From positions 32,333,615 through 32,397,614 of the forward strand of contig JAVIAB010000025.1 in assembly GCA_032433765.1 (NCBI GenBank): a DNA stretch of 64,000 nucleotides, in the 5' to 3' direction. The position numbers and the translations under genes are program-made. The notes below the pieces were generated by a model. It was given only the letters and a program-made list of their open reading frames with translations, did not search any database and was not told the origin of the DNA. The stretch comes from Megaustenia siamemsis (taxonomy: Eukaryota > Mollusca > Gastropoda > Stylommatophora > Ariophantidae). Of this stretch, positions 7,690-17,731 are shown piece after piece (positions within the stretch are counted from its first letter, which is position 1; every line of letters starts with the position of its first letter).

Positions 7690-8162
7690 TGCTCCCAGTG
7701 GAGTATAAGTCTTTTTAACAAACACTTTCCAAGTCGTTCTGTTTCTTGCCATTCTTTCAAGATCATTCCGTGTCTTCCCCATCATCTTCATCTCTGCTTT
7801 TATCTGTCTTCTCCAAGAATTTCTTGGTCTTCCTCTTTGTCTTTTCCCCTGGGGATTTCAAAAAAGGCCTGTTGTGTAATACTCTCAGTTAGCTTCCGTA
7901 GTGTGTGTCCTATCCAGCGCCATCGTCTTCGCTGTATCTCTCAATCCACTGGTATTTGACTGGTACATTTCCATAATTCTATGTTAGTGATTTTGTCCTG
8001 CCATTTCCATCCTTTTATTCTGCGTAAGCATCCATTAATGAAAGTCTGTATCTTCATGATTATCAATTTTGTTGTTCTCCATGTTTCACAGCCATATAAT
8101 AGGACCGACTTAACATTGGAGTTGAGAATTTGTTGGAATAGGTAGATTTGATAGAAAACCAA
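7690..8162 (-). mobile_element. LINE family 2 C-terminal remnant
   Basis: Reading the minus strand from 8162: an open stretch (7941-8162) with NSNVKSVLLYGCETWRTTKL, IQTFINGCLRRI and WQDKITNIELWKCTSQIPVD, then in other frames [17 protein letters not shown], a stretch ending in [19 protein letters not shown], and finally the segment matching 3495-3620. The order and wording are those of the C-terminal third of a common invertebrate LINE polyprotein. Frame breaks make it non-functional. The 3' end near 7690-7735 holds the GTGGAGTATAAG sequence triplicated at 3381-3494. Confidence 0.85.
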
Positions 8163-8318
8163 GTATCAGTTTCTTTCTTGGAATATTATTTCACGGACAA
8201 CGGTTTGTTTTGTGGTTGTTGTGGGGATATTGCTATTGATATTTCATGCAACCTGAAATAAATTAGTGGAGAGCTGAAATGTTTGAGACACCCTCGCAAG
8301 CTACCAGCGAGTTCGCTG

Positions 8319-8319
<1 letters not shown>
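8163..8319. other. Short spacer, no gene seen
   Basis: About 155 bp without recognisable features between two LINE remnants. Confidence 0.5.
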
Positions 8320-8378
<59 letters not shown>

Positions 8379-8379
8379 A
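8320..8379. repeat. (TCA)n microsatellite at the LINE 3' end
   Basis: About 19 uninterrupted TCA units. On the LINE's own strand this is an expanded ATG/GAT tail, longer than the 6-unit tail at 2587-2604. Confidence 0.95.
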
Positions 8380-8870
8380 TATAGGCTATAGCCTTATTTA
8401 TAACCGGTTAAATATAACCGGTTGGCGTAGGCAATCATGTCCCTCCACAATCTTCTATCCACAGTACATCGTATGAGTTGTGTTGTTGACTGTTTGCCCT
8501 GCCATAACACCAAACTATCTAGGATTTTCTCTCTTTGTCGTCCGCGATCTCTTTCTCCCTGTATTTTGCCAGTTGTAACCAAGTACTCTAACTTTCCTCT
8601 TCTCATGATGTTCTCGAAAAATATTGACTGTTTACTTCTGATGTTTCTTAGGAGCTTCGTGTTTGTGTTGGCCTCTTTGAAAATTTCCTCATTGGTCTTT
8701 TTAGTTGTCCAGGGAACCTTCAACATTTGTCTAAGAAACCCATCTCTGTGGCCTCTAGTCGTGGCCATTTCATTTTTTTTTTTTTTGGTCTACTGTGCAT
8801 GATTCGCTTCCATAAGTCAGAATTGGCTCTATATAGCACCGATGAACTCTCTTTCTCACTTCTATTAACA
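8320..8870 (-). mobile_element. LINE family 1 tail with long (ATG)n 3' run
   Basis: A minus-strand open stretch at 8394-8768 reads MLKVPWTTKKTNEEIFKEAN, FFENIMRRGKLEYLVTTGKI, RDRGRQREKILDSLVLW and RCTVDRRLWRDMIAYANRL. It is clearly the same family as 17117-17563. Further upstream on that strand (to about 8850) YIEPILTYGSESCTVDQ continues it after a T-run (A-run on the element strand). Downstream, the 3' end is a pure ATC run on the plus strand at 8320-8379. Only the last part of the polyprotein is present. Confidence 0.85.
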
Positions 8871-9069
8871 TAGATTTACATCGGTAGTTCGATACCTATT
8901 CAATTTATTTCTGTCAAGTTTTGCCCACGCCAGTCTGCTCTAGAAATAAAAAAAAAGACCGTTTAAGAGTCGACTAAGCAATTATCTGCTTCCTGCCACA
9001 CAAACATTATGACAAACTTGACAACAAAACACAATCCTGTATCCGCTCCCCATTAAAAATTAACTAACA
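8871..9069. other. Spacer, no gene seen
   Basis: No clear coding or repeat signal. Confidence 0.5.
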
Positions 9070-9190
9070 CGCAGCGTTTCATTTTGTCTCTTGCCTTGAT
9101 GGCAGTCGCTCTCCTAAAGTTCACCAGTTATTGATGTTGTCAGTCCACTTTCATTAATCTGTCTGATTCTTTTAACTTCTATTTTTATTA
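9070..9190 (-). mobile_element. Degraded LINE family 3 fragment
   Basis: Weak but continuous similarity to 3690-3810 in the same orientation: TTTGTCTCTTGCCTTGATGG against CTGTTTCTTGCTTTGATGG, then TTGATGTTGTCAGTCC against TTGATGTTACTCGTCC, and CTGTCTGATTCTTTTAACTT against the following segment. No tail or open frame is left. The call rests on this nucleotide match alone. Confidence 0.4.
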
Positions 9191-9206
9191 AACAACAAAA
9201 CGTTCA

Positions 9207-9434
9207 TTATGTTAATGTGTCGCTTTGTGTGTTATTAAATTCTCATTTGATTTGTGTGTCTTATGTTAATGTGTCGCTTATTGTGTGTTATCAAATTTTC
9301 ATTTGATTTGTGTGTCTTATGTTAATGTGTCGCATTGTTTGTTATCACATTTTCATTTGTTTTCTTTGTCTTATGTTAATGTTTCGCTTTGTGTGTTATC
9401 AAATATTCATTTGTTTTCTTTGTCTTATGTTACC
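9207..9434. repeat. 54-bp tandem repeat, about 4.2 copies
   Basis: TTATGTTAATGTGTCGC recurs at 9207, 9261, 9317, 9371 and, truncated, 9425. Spacing is 54, 56, 54 and 54 bp. Each unit continues with GTGTGTTATCAAAT and TTCATTTG. The array runs almost directly into the pyrimidine tract that starts near 9485. The near-triplet period keeps short frames open, and the sequence is not coding. Confidence 0.9.
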
Positions 9435-9484
9435 TAGCTTTTTGTTTCATTTTCAGCATTTTCAAAACTTCATTATTTGTTGCC

Positions 9485-9505
9485 CCCTCTCTCTCTCTCT
9501 CTTTA

Positions 9506-9544
<39 letters not shown>

Positions 9545-10324
9545 CTCTTTATCTCTCTCTCTTTATCTCTCTTTATCTCTCTCTCTCTCTCTTTATCTCT
9601 CTCTCTCTTTATCTCTCTCTCTTTATCTCTCTCTCTTTATCTCTCTCTCTTTATCTCTCTCTCTTTATCTCTCTCTCTCTTTATCTCTCTCTCTCTCTTT
9701 ATCTCTCTCTCTATCTCTCTCTCTTTATCTCTCTCTCTCTCTTTATCTCTCTCTCTCTCTCTTTATCTCTCTCTCTATCACTCTCTCTCTTTATCTCTCT
9801 CTCCCTCTCTCTCTCTCTTTATCTCTCTCTCTCTTTATCTCTCTCTCTCTCTTTATCTCTCTCTCTATCTCTCTCTCTTTATCTCTCTTTATCTCTCTCT
9901 CTCTCTATCTCTCTCTCTCTTTATCTCTCTCTCCCTCTCTCTCTCTCTTTATCTCTCTCTCTCTCTCTCTTTATCTCTCTCTCTCTCTTTATCTCTCTCT
10001 CTCTCTCTTTATCTCTCTCTCTTTATCTCTCTCTCTTTATCTCTCTCTTTATCTCTCTCTCTTTATCTCTCTCTCTCTTTATCTCTCTCTCTCTCTCTTT
10101 ATCTCTCTCTCTCTCTTTATCTCTCTCTCTCTTTATCTCTCTCTCTCTCTTTATCTCTCTCTCTTTATCTCTCTCTCTCTTTATCTCTCTCTCTCTCTTT
10201 ATCTCTCTCTCTCTCTTTATCTCTCTCTCTCTCTCTTTCTATCTCTCTCTCTATCTCTCTCTCTCTCTCTCTCTTCATCTCTCTCTCTCTCTCTTTATCT
10301 CTCTCTCTCTCTCTCTCTCTCTCT

Positions 10325-10360
<36 letters not shown>

Positions 10361-10380
10361 ATCTCTCTCTCTCTCTCTAC
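9485..10380. repeat. (TC)n tract with TTTATC interruptions, about 900 bp
   Basis: Almost pure pyrimidine on the plus strand: runs of CTCTCTCT separated by TTTATC or TATC every 8-24 bp. The A residues occur almost only in the TTTATC or TATC context, so the interruption is part of the expanding unit. All plus-strand frames are open (S/L/I/Y/F only) and give nested frames of up to 393 codons, which I regard as artefacts. Such tracts can form triplex (H-DNA) structures. Confidence 0.95.
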
Positions 10381-10552
10381 CAAACTCTTCCCATTTTCTA
10401 TAAATTAACCAAATCAAAATACAAGACTTTCAATAATCTTTCTCTTCTTCCTATTCAGTGTCCATGTTTCTTACCCATCCAGGAAAATTAAGCAGATTTT
10501 TAAAAAAAATTCAGCGTCAGTTATTTTATTTGTTGCGAGTAAGGTTGACGCT
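10381..10552. other. Short unique spacer
   Basis: Unique AT-rich sequence with no supported feature. Confidence 0.5.
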
Positions 10553-10654
10553 CTTACGCTATTCCCAGTAAAATTTACGTTTTTGTCCACTATAATTTAC
10601 AACTTACGCTATTCCCAGTAAAATTTACGTTTTTGTCCACCACAATTTACAACT
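10553..10654. repeat. 50-bp tandem duplication
   Basis: CTTACGCTATTCCCAGTAAA begins at 10553 and again at 10603. The two units differ at about two or three bases (CACTATAATTT against CACCACAATTT). Confidence 0.9.
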
Positions 10655-12759
10655 TACGATTTTCTGTTCCCCGTTAATCGATTTCTTACGTTCGTCTCAC
10701 ATTAACAGTATCATTTGTAGACACGTTTCTAGCGAACTGTAAAGTTGTAGTAGTAGTAGTAGTAGTAGTAGTAGTTATTGGTGTAGTTGTAGCAGTAGTA
10801 GTAGTTGTTATTGTTGTTTTTGTAGCAGTAGTAGTAGTTGTTGTTCTAGCAGTGATAGTAGTAGTAATTGTTGTTGTTGAAGCAGTAGTAGTAGTAATAG
10901 GAGTTGTTGTTGTTGTGGTTGTTGTTGTAGCAGCAGTAGTAGTAGTAGTTGTTGTTGTTGTAGCAGTAGAAGTAGTAGTAGTAGTTGTTGTTGTAACAGT
11001 AGTAGTAGTTGTTGTTGTTGATGTAGCAGTAGTAGTTGTTGTTGTAGTAGCAGTAGTGGTAGTAGTTGTTGTAGCAGTAGTAGTATTTGTTGTTGTAGCA
11101 GTAGTAGTAGCTGTTGTTATAACAGTAATTGATGTTGTAGCAGTAGTAGTAGTTGTTGTTATAGATGTAGTAGTAGTTGTTGTTGTAGCAGTAGTTGTAG
11201 TTGTTGTTGCAGCAATAGTTGTTGTAGCAGTAGTTGTAGTTGTTGTAGTAGAAGTAGAAGTTGTTCTAGTAGCAGTAGTAGTAGTTGTTGTTGTAGCAGT
11301 AGTAGTAGTTGTTGTAATAGAAGTAGTTGTAGTTGTTGTAGCAGTAGTAGTGATAGTATTTGTTGTAGCGGTAGTAGTAGTTGTTGTTGTAGTAGTAGTA
11401 GTTGTTGTTGTAGTAGTAGTAGTAGTTGTAGTAGTAGTAGTAGTAGTAGTAGTAGTATTTGTTATAGCGGTAGTAGTGGTTGTAGTAGTAGTAGTAGTTG
11501 TTGTTGTTGTTGTAGCAGTAGTAGTAGTTGTTGTTGTAGTAGTAGTTGTAGTTGTTGTTGTAGCAGTAGTAGTAGTAGTTGTTGTAGCAGTAGTAGTAAT
11601 TGTTGTAGCAGTAGTAGTGATAGTAGTTGTTGTAGCAGTAGTAGTAGTTGTTGTTGTAGCAGTAGTAGTAATTGTTGTAGCAGTAGTAGTGATAGTAATT
11701 GTTGTAGCAGTAGTAGTTGTAGTTGTTGTTGTAGCAGTAGTAGTAGTTGTTTTTATAGCAGTAGTAGTAATTGTTGTAGCAGTAGTAGTGATAGTAGTTG
11801 TTGTAGCGCTAGTAGAAGTTGTAGTAGTAGTAGTAGTTGCTGTAGCAGTAGTAGTAGTAGTAGTAGTTGTTGTTGTTGTTGTAGCAGTAGTAGTAGTAGT
11901 TGTTGTTGTTGTAGCAGTAGTAGTAGTAGTTGTTGTTGTTGTAGCAGTAGTAGTAGTAGTTGTTGTTGTTGTAGCAGTAGTAGTAGTTGTTGTAGTTTTA
12001 GCAGTAGTAGTTGTTGTTGTAGTAGCAGTAGTAGTAGTAGTTGTTGTTGTAGCAGTAGTAGTAGTTGTTGTTATAGCAGTAGTAGTAATTGTTGTAGCAG
12101 TAGTAGTGATAGTAGTTGTTGTAGCGCTAGTAGAAGTTGTAGTAGTAGTAGTAGTTGTTGTTGTAGCAGTAGTAGTAGTAGTTGTTGTTGTAGCAGTAGT
12201 AGTAGTTGTTGTTGTTGTAGCGCTAGTAGAAGTTGTAGTAGTAGTAGTAGTTGTTGTTGTAGCAGTAGTAGTAGTTGTTGTTGTAGCAGTAGTTGTAGTA
12301 GTAGTTGTTGTAGCAGTAGTAGTAGTGGTTGTAGTTTTAGCAGTAGTAGTTGTTGTTGTAGTAGCAGTAGTAGTTGTAGCAATAGTAGTAGTAGTTGTTG
12401 TTGTAGCAGTAGTAGTTGTTGTTGTAGTAGCAGTAGAAGTAGTAGTAGTTGTAGTAGAAGTAGTAGTAGTTGTTATTGTTGTTTTTGTAGCAGTGATAGT
12501 AGTTGTTGTTCTAGCAGTGATAGTAGTAGAAATTGTTGTTGTTGTGGTTGTTGTTGTAGCAGCAGTAGTAGTAGTTGTTATTGTTGTTTTTGTAGCAGTA
12601 GTAGTAGTTGTTGTTCTAGCAGTGATAGTAGTAGAAATTGTTGTTGTTGTGGTTGTTGTTGTAGCAGCAGTAGTAGTAGTTGTTGTTATTGTTGTTCTAG
12701 CAGTAGTAGTAGTAGTTGTTGTTATTGTTGTAGCAGTAGAAGTATAAGTAGCAGTAGTT

Positions 12760-13110
12760 GTTGTAGCAGTAGAAGTAGTAGTAGTAGTTGTTTTAACAGT
12801 AGTAGAAGTTGTTGTTGTTGATGTAGCAGTAGTAGTTGTTGTTGTAGTAGCAGTAGTGGTAGTAGTTGTTATAGCAGTAGTAGTAGTAGTTTATGTAGCA
12901 GTAGTAGTAGCTGTTGTTATAGCAGTAATTGATGTTGTAGTAGTAGTAGTTGTTGTTGTTATAGATGTAGTAGTAGTTGTTGTTGTATCAGTAGTTGTAG
13001 TTGTTGTTGCAGCAATAGTTGTTGTAGCAGTAGTTGTAGTTGTTGTAGCAGAAGTAGAAGTTGTTCTAGTAGCAGTAGTAGTAGTTGTTGTTGTAGCAGT
13101 AGTAGTGATA
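12760..13110. repeat. Segmental copy of 10960-11310 within the GTA/GTT array
   Basis: Non-repetitive landmarks match in register at a 1,800-bp offset: GCAGTAATTGATGTTGTAG, ATAGATGTAGTAG, TTGCAGCAATAG and GAAGTAGAAGTTGTTCTAG. A few single-base differences are present (for example GTAGCAG against GTATCAG). Confidence 0.85.
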
Positions 13111-14280
13111 GTATTTGTTGTAGCGGTAGTAGTAGTTGTTGTTGTAGCAGTAGTATTAATTGTTGTAGCAGTAGTAGTGATAATAGTTGTTGTAGCGGTA
13201 GTAGAAGTTGTAGTAGTAGTAGTAGTTGTTGTTGTTGTTGTAGCAGTAGTAGCAGCTGTTGTTGTAGCAGTAGTTGTAGTTATTGTTGTAGTAGTAATTG
13301 TTGTTGTAGCAGTAGTATTAGTTATTGTTGTTGTAGCAGTAGTAGTATTTATTGTTGTTGTAGCAGTAGTAGTATTTTTTGTAGCAGTAGTAGTAGTTGT
13401 TGTTGTAGCAGTAGTAGTATTTGTTCTTGTTGTAGCAGCAGTAGTAGTATTTGTTGTTGTTGTAGAAGTATTAGTAGTAGTTGTTGTTGCTGTAACAGTA
13501 GTTGTAGTTTTTGTTGTATCATTAGTAGTAGTTGTTTTTATACCTGTAGTAGTAGTTGTTACAGCAGTAGTAGTTGTTATTGTTATTGTTGTTGTAGCAG
13601 TAGTAGTGGTTGTTGTTGCTGTAGCAGTAGATGTAGTTTTTGTTGTAGCAGTTGTTGTTCTAGCAGTAGTAGTAGTTGTTGTTTTAGCAGTAGTAGTATG
13701 TGTTGTTATAGCTGTACTAGTAGTTGTTGTTGTAGCAGTAGTTGTAGTTGTTGTAGCAGTAGTAATAATTGTTTTTCTAGTAACAGTAGTAGTAGTAGTT
13801 GTTGTTGTAGTAGCCGTAGTAATAGTTGTTGTTTTAGTAGTAGTTGTTATTTTTGTTGTAGCAATAGTAGTAGTTGTTGTAGCAGTAGTAGTTGTTGTAG
13901 AAGTAGTAGTTGTTGTTGTAGCAGTAGTAGTAGTTGGTGTAGCAGTAGTATAAGTTGTTGTAGTAAGTGTAGTAGTTGTTGTAGAAGTAGTAGTAGTTGT
14001 AGTAGTATTAGTATTAGTTGTTGTTTTAGTAGTAGTTGTTGTTTTTGTTGTAGCAGTAGTAGAACCTGTTGTAGAAGTAGTAGTTGTTGTTGTAGCAGTA
14101 GTAGTAGTTATTGTAGAAGTAGTAGTAGTTCTTATAGAAGTATTAGTAGTTGTTGTAGCAGTAGTATTAGTTGTCGTAGAAGTAGTAGTAGCTGTTGTAG
14201 CAGTAGTAGTTGTTGTTGTAGAAGTAGTAGTAGTTTTAGCTGTAGTAGTATTTGTTGTAGAAGTAGTAGTAGTTGTTGTA

Positions 14281-14580
14281 GCAGTAGTAGTAGTTGTTGT
14301 TGTTTTTGTTGTAGCAGTAGTAGTTGTTGTTGTAGCAGTAGTAGTAGTAGTTGTTGTAGTAGTACAAGTTGTTGTTGTTGCAGTATTAGTAGTAGTTGTT
14401 GTTGTAGCAGTAGTATTTGTTATTGTTGTAGCAGTAGTAGTAGTTGTTGTTGTTTTTGTTGTAGCAGTAGTAGTTGTTGTTGTAGCAGTAGTAGTAGTAG
14501 TTGTTGTTGTAGTAGTACAAGTTGTTGTTGTTGCAGTATTAGTAGTAGTTGTTGTTGTAGCAGTAGTATTTTTTATTGTT
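14281..14580. repeat. About 150-bp tandem duplication inside the array
   Basis: Landmarks TGTTTTTGTTGTAGC (14301 and 14451) and AGTACAAGTTG (near 14361 and 14514) recur 150-153 bp apart. The second copy has one extra TTG triplet. Confidence 0.8.
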
Positions 14581-16108
14581 GTAGCAGTTGGAGTAGTTGT
14601 TGTAGCAGTAGTTCTTGTTGTAGCAGTAGTAGTTGTCGTTGTTGTAGCAGTGGAGTAGTTGTTCTAGTAGTAGTTGTTGTTGTAGCTGTAGTAGTGGTTG
14701 TTGTTGTAGTAGCAGTAGTAGTAGTTGTTGTTGTAGTAGCAGTAGTAGCAGTTGAATTAATAGTAGTTGTTGTTTTTGTAGTAGCAGTAGTAGAACCAGT
14801 AGTAGTAGTTGTTGTTGTAGCAGTAGTAGTAGTAGTTGTTGTTGTTGTTGTAGCAGTAGTAGTAGTTGTTGTAGCAGTAGTATTAGTTGTTGTTGTTGTT
14901 GTAGCATTAGTAGTAGTTGTTGTTGTTGTAGCAGTAGTTGTAGTAGTTGTTGTTGTAGCAGTAGCAGTAGTAGTAGTTGTTGTTGTAGCAGTAGTAGTAG
15001 TAGTTGTTGTTGTAGCAGTAGTTGTAGTTGTTGTTGTTGTAGCAGTAGTAGTAGTTGTTGTTGTTGTATCAGTAGTTGTAGTTGTTGTTGTTGTATCAGT
15101 AGTAGTAGTTGTTGTTGTTGTAGCAGTAGTAGTAGTTGTTGTTGTTGTATCAGTAGTTGTAGTTGTTGTTGTTGTTGCAGTAGTAGTAGTTGTTGTTGTT
15201 GTTGTAGCAGTAGTAGTAGTAGTAGTTGTTGTTGTTGTTGTAGCAGTAGTAGTAGTAGTAGTAGTTGTTGCTGTTGTAGCAGTAGCAGTAGTAGTTGTTG
15301 TTGTTGTTGTTGTAGCAGTAGTAGTAGTTGTTGTTGTTGTTGTAGCAGTAGTAGTAGTAGTTGTTGTTGTAGCAGTAGTAGTAGTTGTTGTTGTTGTAGC
15401 AGTAGTAGTAGTTGTTGTTGTTGTAGCAGTAGTAGTAGTAGTTGTTGTTGTTGTAGCAGTAGTAGTAGTTGTTGTTGTTGTTGTTGTAGCAGTAGTAGTA
15501 GTTGTTGTTGTAGCAGTAGTTGTAGTTGTTGTTATAGCAGCAGTAGTAGAAGTATTTGTTGTTGTTGTTGTTGTAGCAGTAGTAGTAGTAGTTGTTGTTG
15601 TTGTTGTTGTAGCATTAGTAGTAGTAGTTGTTGTTGTTGTAGCAGTAGTAGTAGTTGTTGTTGTAGCAGTAGTTGTAGTTGTTGTTGTAGCAGTAGTAGT
15701 AGTTGTTGTTGTTGTAGCAGAAGTAGTAGTAGTTGTTGTTGTTGTAGCAGTAGTAGTAGTAGTTTATTGTTGTAGCAGTAGTAGTAGCAGTAGTAGTTGT
15801 AGTTGTTGTTCTAGCAGTAGTAGTAGTTGTTGTTGTTGTAGCAGTAGTAGTAGTAGTTGTTGTTGTTGTTGTAGCAGTAGTAGTAGTTGTTGTTGTTGTT
15901 GTTGTTGTAGCAGTAGTAGTAGTTGTTGTTGTTGTAGCAGTAGTAGTAGCAGTAGTAGTAGTTGTTGTTTTTGTAGCAGTAGTAGTAGTAGTAGTTGTTG
16001 TTGTTGTTGTAGCAGAAGTAGTAGTTGTTGTTGTTGTTATAGCAGTAGTAGTAGTTGTTGTTGTTGTAGCAGTAGTAGTTGTTGTTATTGTAGTATCAGT
16101 AGTAGTAG

Positions 16109-16145
<37 letters not shown>

Positions 16146-16460
16146 AGCAGTAGTAGTAGTAGTAGTTGTTGTTGTTGTTGTTGTAGCAGTAGTAGTAGTA
16201 GTTGTAGTTGTTGTTGTTGTTGTAGCAGAAGTAGTAGTTGTTGTTGTTGTTGTAGCAGTAGTAGTAGTTGTTGTTGTTGTTGTTGTAGCAGTAGTAGTAG
16301 TTGTTGTTGTTATTGTAGTAGCAGTAGTAGTTGTTGTTTTAGCAGCAGTAGTAGTAACAGTAGTAGTTGTTGTTGTTATTGTAGTAGCAGTAGTAGTAGC
16401 AGTAGTAGTAGTTGTTGTTATTGTAGTAGCAGTAGTAGTAGCAGTAGTAGTTGCGGTTTT

Positions 16461-16984
16461 AGCTAGCGGAAATAAACATTTGTGAATATCGGTTTGAGTG
16501 TTATGAACAATTGAGGGACAATGAAGAAGCACAATGGAGGCAAGGTAAATAAATGAAGCTGACTTTAAAGAGCGATGACAGAACAAAAGCGTCATTGAGA
16601 TTCCCAGAGCAGTGGCACCGTGCTTTGATGGGAGACCATGCAATCACAATAAATAGACTATAGAACTTAACAATAACATCTACCATTGCTATGTACTAAA
16701 ATACTAGAATGTTCTTCCCTGGGGAGTTTGGAGCTCCACCGACGGATTTTATCAACCTCATTGATATCTATCTTCAGGCTTTCTTTGGGCGCTAGCGAAG
16801 TCGAGACCTGACATTGTATCTAACGGGCTAAGATAATGGGGTGCAAACCTGTCCAGATCGGCAGTGACTAGTCAGAGATCGCAGCTAGTGTCCCAACAGT
16901 AAAAACCTTTTGGACACTCATTAGAAAAAGGAAGTCCATCTTCTTCTTTGATCAAGAAATAAGAGAACGAAAACGTGTACATTT
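16461..16984. other. Spacer, no gene seen
   Basis: About 520 bp of unique sequence between the GTA/GTT array and the LINE cluster. The block near 16780-16890 (GCTAGCGAAGTCGAG and similar) may be an old repeat, but no second copy lies in the window. Confidence 0.5.
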
Positions 16985-17110
16985 TTGTTCTATTAACAGA
17001 AAAAGTAGAAGACAAAAGAAAAAGAGGGAGACAACGTCAGATAAATCTGAAATGTTAATGCCAAGCATACAGAGATGTCAACAGTAGAATTGCTGTTATA
17101 CACAACCTGT
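16985..17110 (+). mobile_element. Possible LINE C-terminal scrap
   Basis: From 17001 the plus strand reads KVEDKRKRGRQRQINLKC, a stop, CQAYRDVNSRIAVIHNLYV, a stop. The basic RKRGRQRQ segment resembles the GKRxRGRxR block seen in the other LINE tails of this window. The match is short, so the call is tentative. Confidence 0.4.
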
Positions 17111-17116
17111 ATGTTT

Positions 17117-17563
17117 GAACCAATATAGAAGCAATTCTGACCTATGGAAGCGAATCATGGACAGTAGACAAACAAATGAAAAGACGAATAGAGGCCACAG
17201 AGATGGGATTTCTCAGAATGTTGAAAGTTCCCTGGACAGATAAAAAGACCAATGAGGAAGTTCTCAAAGAGGCCAACACAAAAAGGGAGCTCTTAAAAAA
17301 CATCAGAAAGAAGCAATCAACATTTTTCGGGCACATCATGAGAAGAGGAAAGTTGGAATACTTGGTTACAACTGGCAAAATAAAAGGAAAGAGAGATCGC
17401 GAACGACAAAGAGAGAAAATACTGGATAGCTTGGTGTCATGGCATGGAAAACAGTCAACAACAGAACTGAAACGATGCACTGTAGATAGAAGATTGTGGA
17501 AGGGCATGATCGCCAACGCCAACCGGCTTATGATGATGATGATGATGATAATGATGATGATGA
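17117..17563 (+). mobile_element. LINE family 1 tail, best-preserved copy, with (ATG)n end
   Basis: The C-terminal segment begins at about 17125 with YIEAILTYGSESWTVDKQ and stays open through MLKVPWTDKKTNEEVLKEAN, FFGHIMRRGKLEYLVTTGKI, KGKRDRERQREKILDSLVSW and RCTVDRRLWKGMIANANRL, directly followed by ATG/GAT repeats (17530-17563). No stop interrupts it, unlike the copy at 1782-2604, so it is a younger insertion. The palm and endonuclease domains are absent. The open frame 17176-17679 includes the tail and flanking DNA and is not an independent gene. Confidence 0.87.
17530..17563 (+). repeat. (ATG)n LINE tail
   Basis: Interrupted GAT/ATG run (one ATA) terminating the family 1 LINE copy. Confidence 0.9.
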
Positions 17564-17664
17564 CGATATGTTTGAAGAAAACAGGTCGTCTCATTGAAAA
17601 GGCATCTGCTATTATGTATCCGTGTATGTCTGCATGCACATGCATTATTACTATATCGTGCCAT

Positions 17665-17731
17665 TACCGGTTAGCTTAGGTTTCACATTCTGCTATCCAC
17701 TGTGCATCATATCAATTATGTTGTTAACTGA
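17665..17731 (-). mobile_element. LINE family 1 scrap cut off by the satellite
   Basis: TACCGGTTAGCTTAGG, TTCTGCTATCCACTGTGCAT and TATGTTGTTAACTG align in order with 8404-8490 (ACCGGTTGGCGTAGG, CTTCTATCCACAGTACAT, TGTGTTGTTGACTG). It therefore represents the extreme 3' coding end of the same family in minus orientation. The match ends at AACTG near 17730, exactly where the 33-bp satellite starts. It lies tail-to-tail with the copy at 17117-17563. Confidence 0.65.

Larger units (their letters stand above)
10747..16460. repeat. 5.7-kb GTA/GTT/GCA trinucleotide array
   Basis: Nearly every third base on the plus strand is G, followed by T (sometimes C), then A or T. Typical blocks are GTAGCAGTAGTAGTAG followed by TTGTTGTTGTT. 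Phase is kept for kilobases, changing only near 12740, 14650 and 15768. This gives artefactual frames of poly-Val/Ala, poly-Ser/Cys or poly-Thr (up to 922 codons). Long-range order exists: 10960-11310 recurs at 12760-13110 with an exact 1,800-bp offset, and a roughly 150-bp block is tandemly duplicated at 14281-14580. There is no start context or domain that would support a protein. Confidence 0.95.

Noticed and set aside
8400..8425. ACCGGTT repeated around AAATATA as a possible operator or palindrome
   Set aside because: It is the degenerate 3' end of the LINE coding region next to its tail; no regulatory context.
9310..10491. 393-codon Leu/Ser-rich frame resembling a membrane protein
   Set aside because: Derived from (TC)n/TTTATC; all plus frames are open there.
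10852..16466. Poly-Val, poly-Ser/Cys and poly-Thr open frames up to 922 codons
   Set aside because: Direct consequence of stop-free GTA/GTT/GCA triplets; no complex sequence or domain at either end.
16780..16900. Possible tRNA- or SINE-like block
   Set aside because: No cloverleaf or A/B box could be formed by eye and no second copy is present in the window.
17176..17679. Independent gene of 167 residues
   Set aside because: It is the C-terminal tail of a LINE polyprotein followed by its ATG microsatellite and flanking DNA; paralogues at 1782-2604 and 8320-8870 show the same structure.
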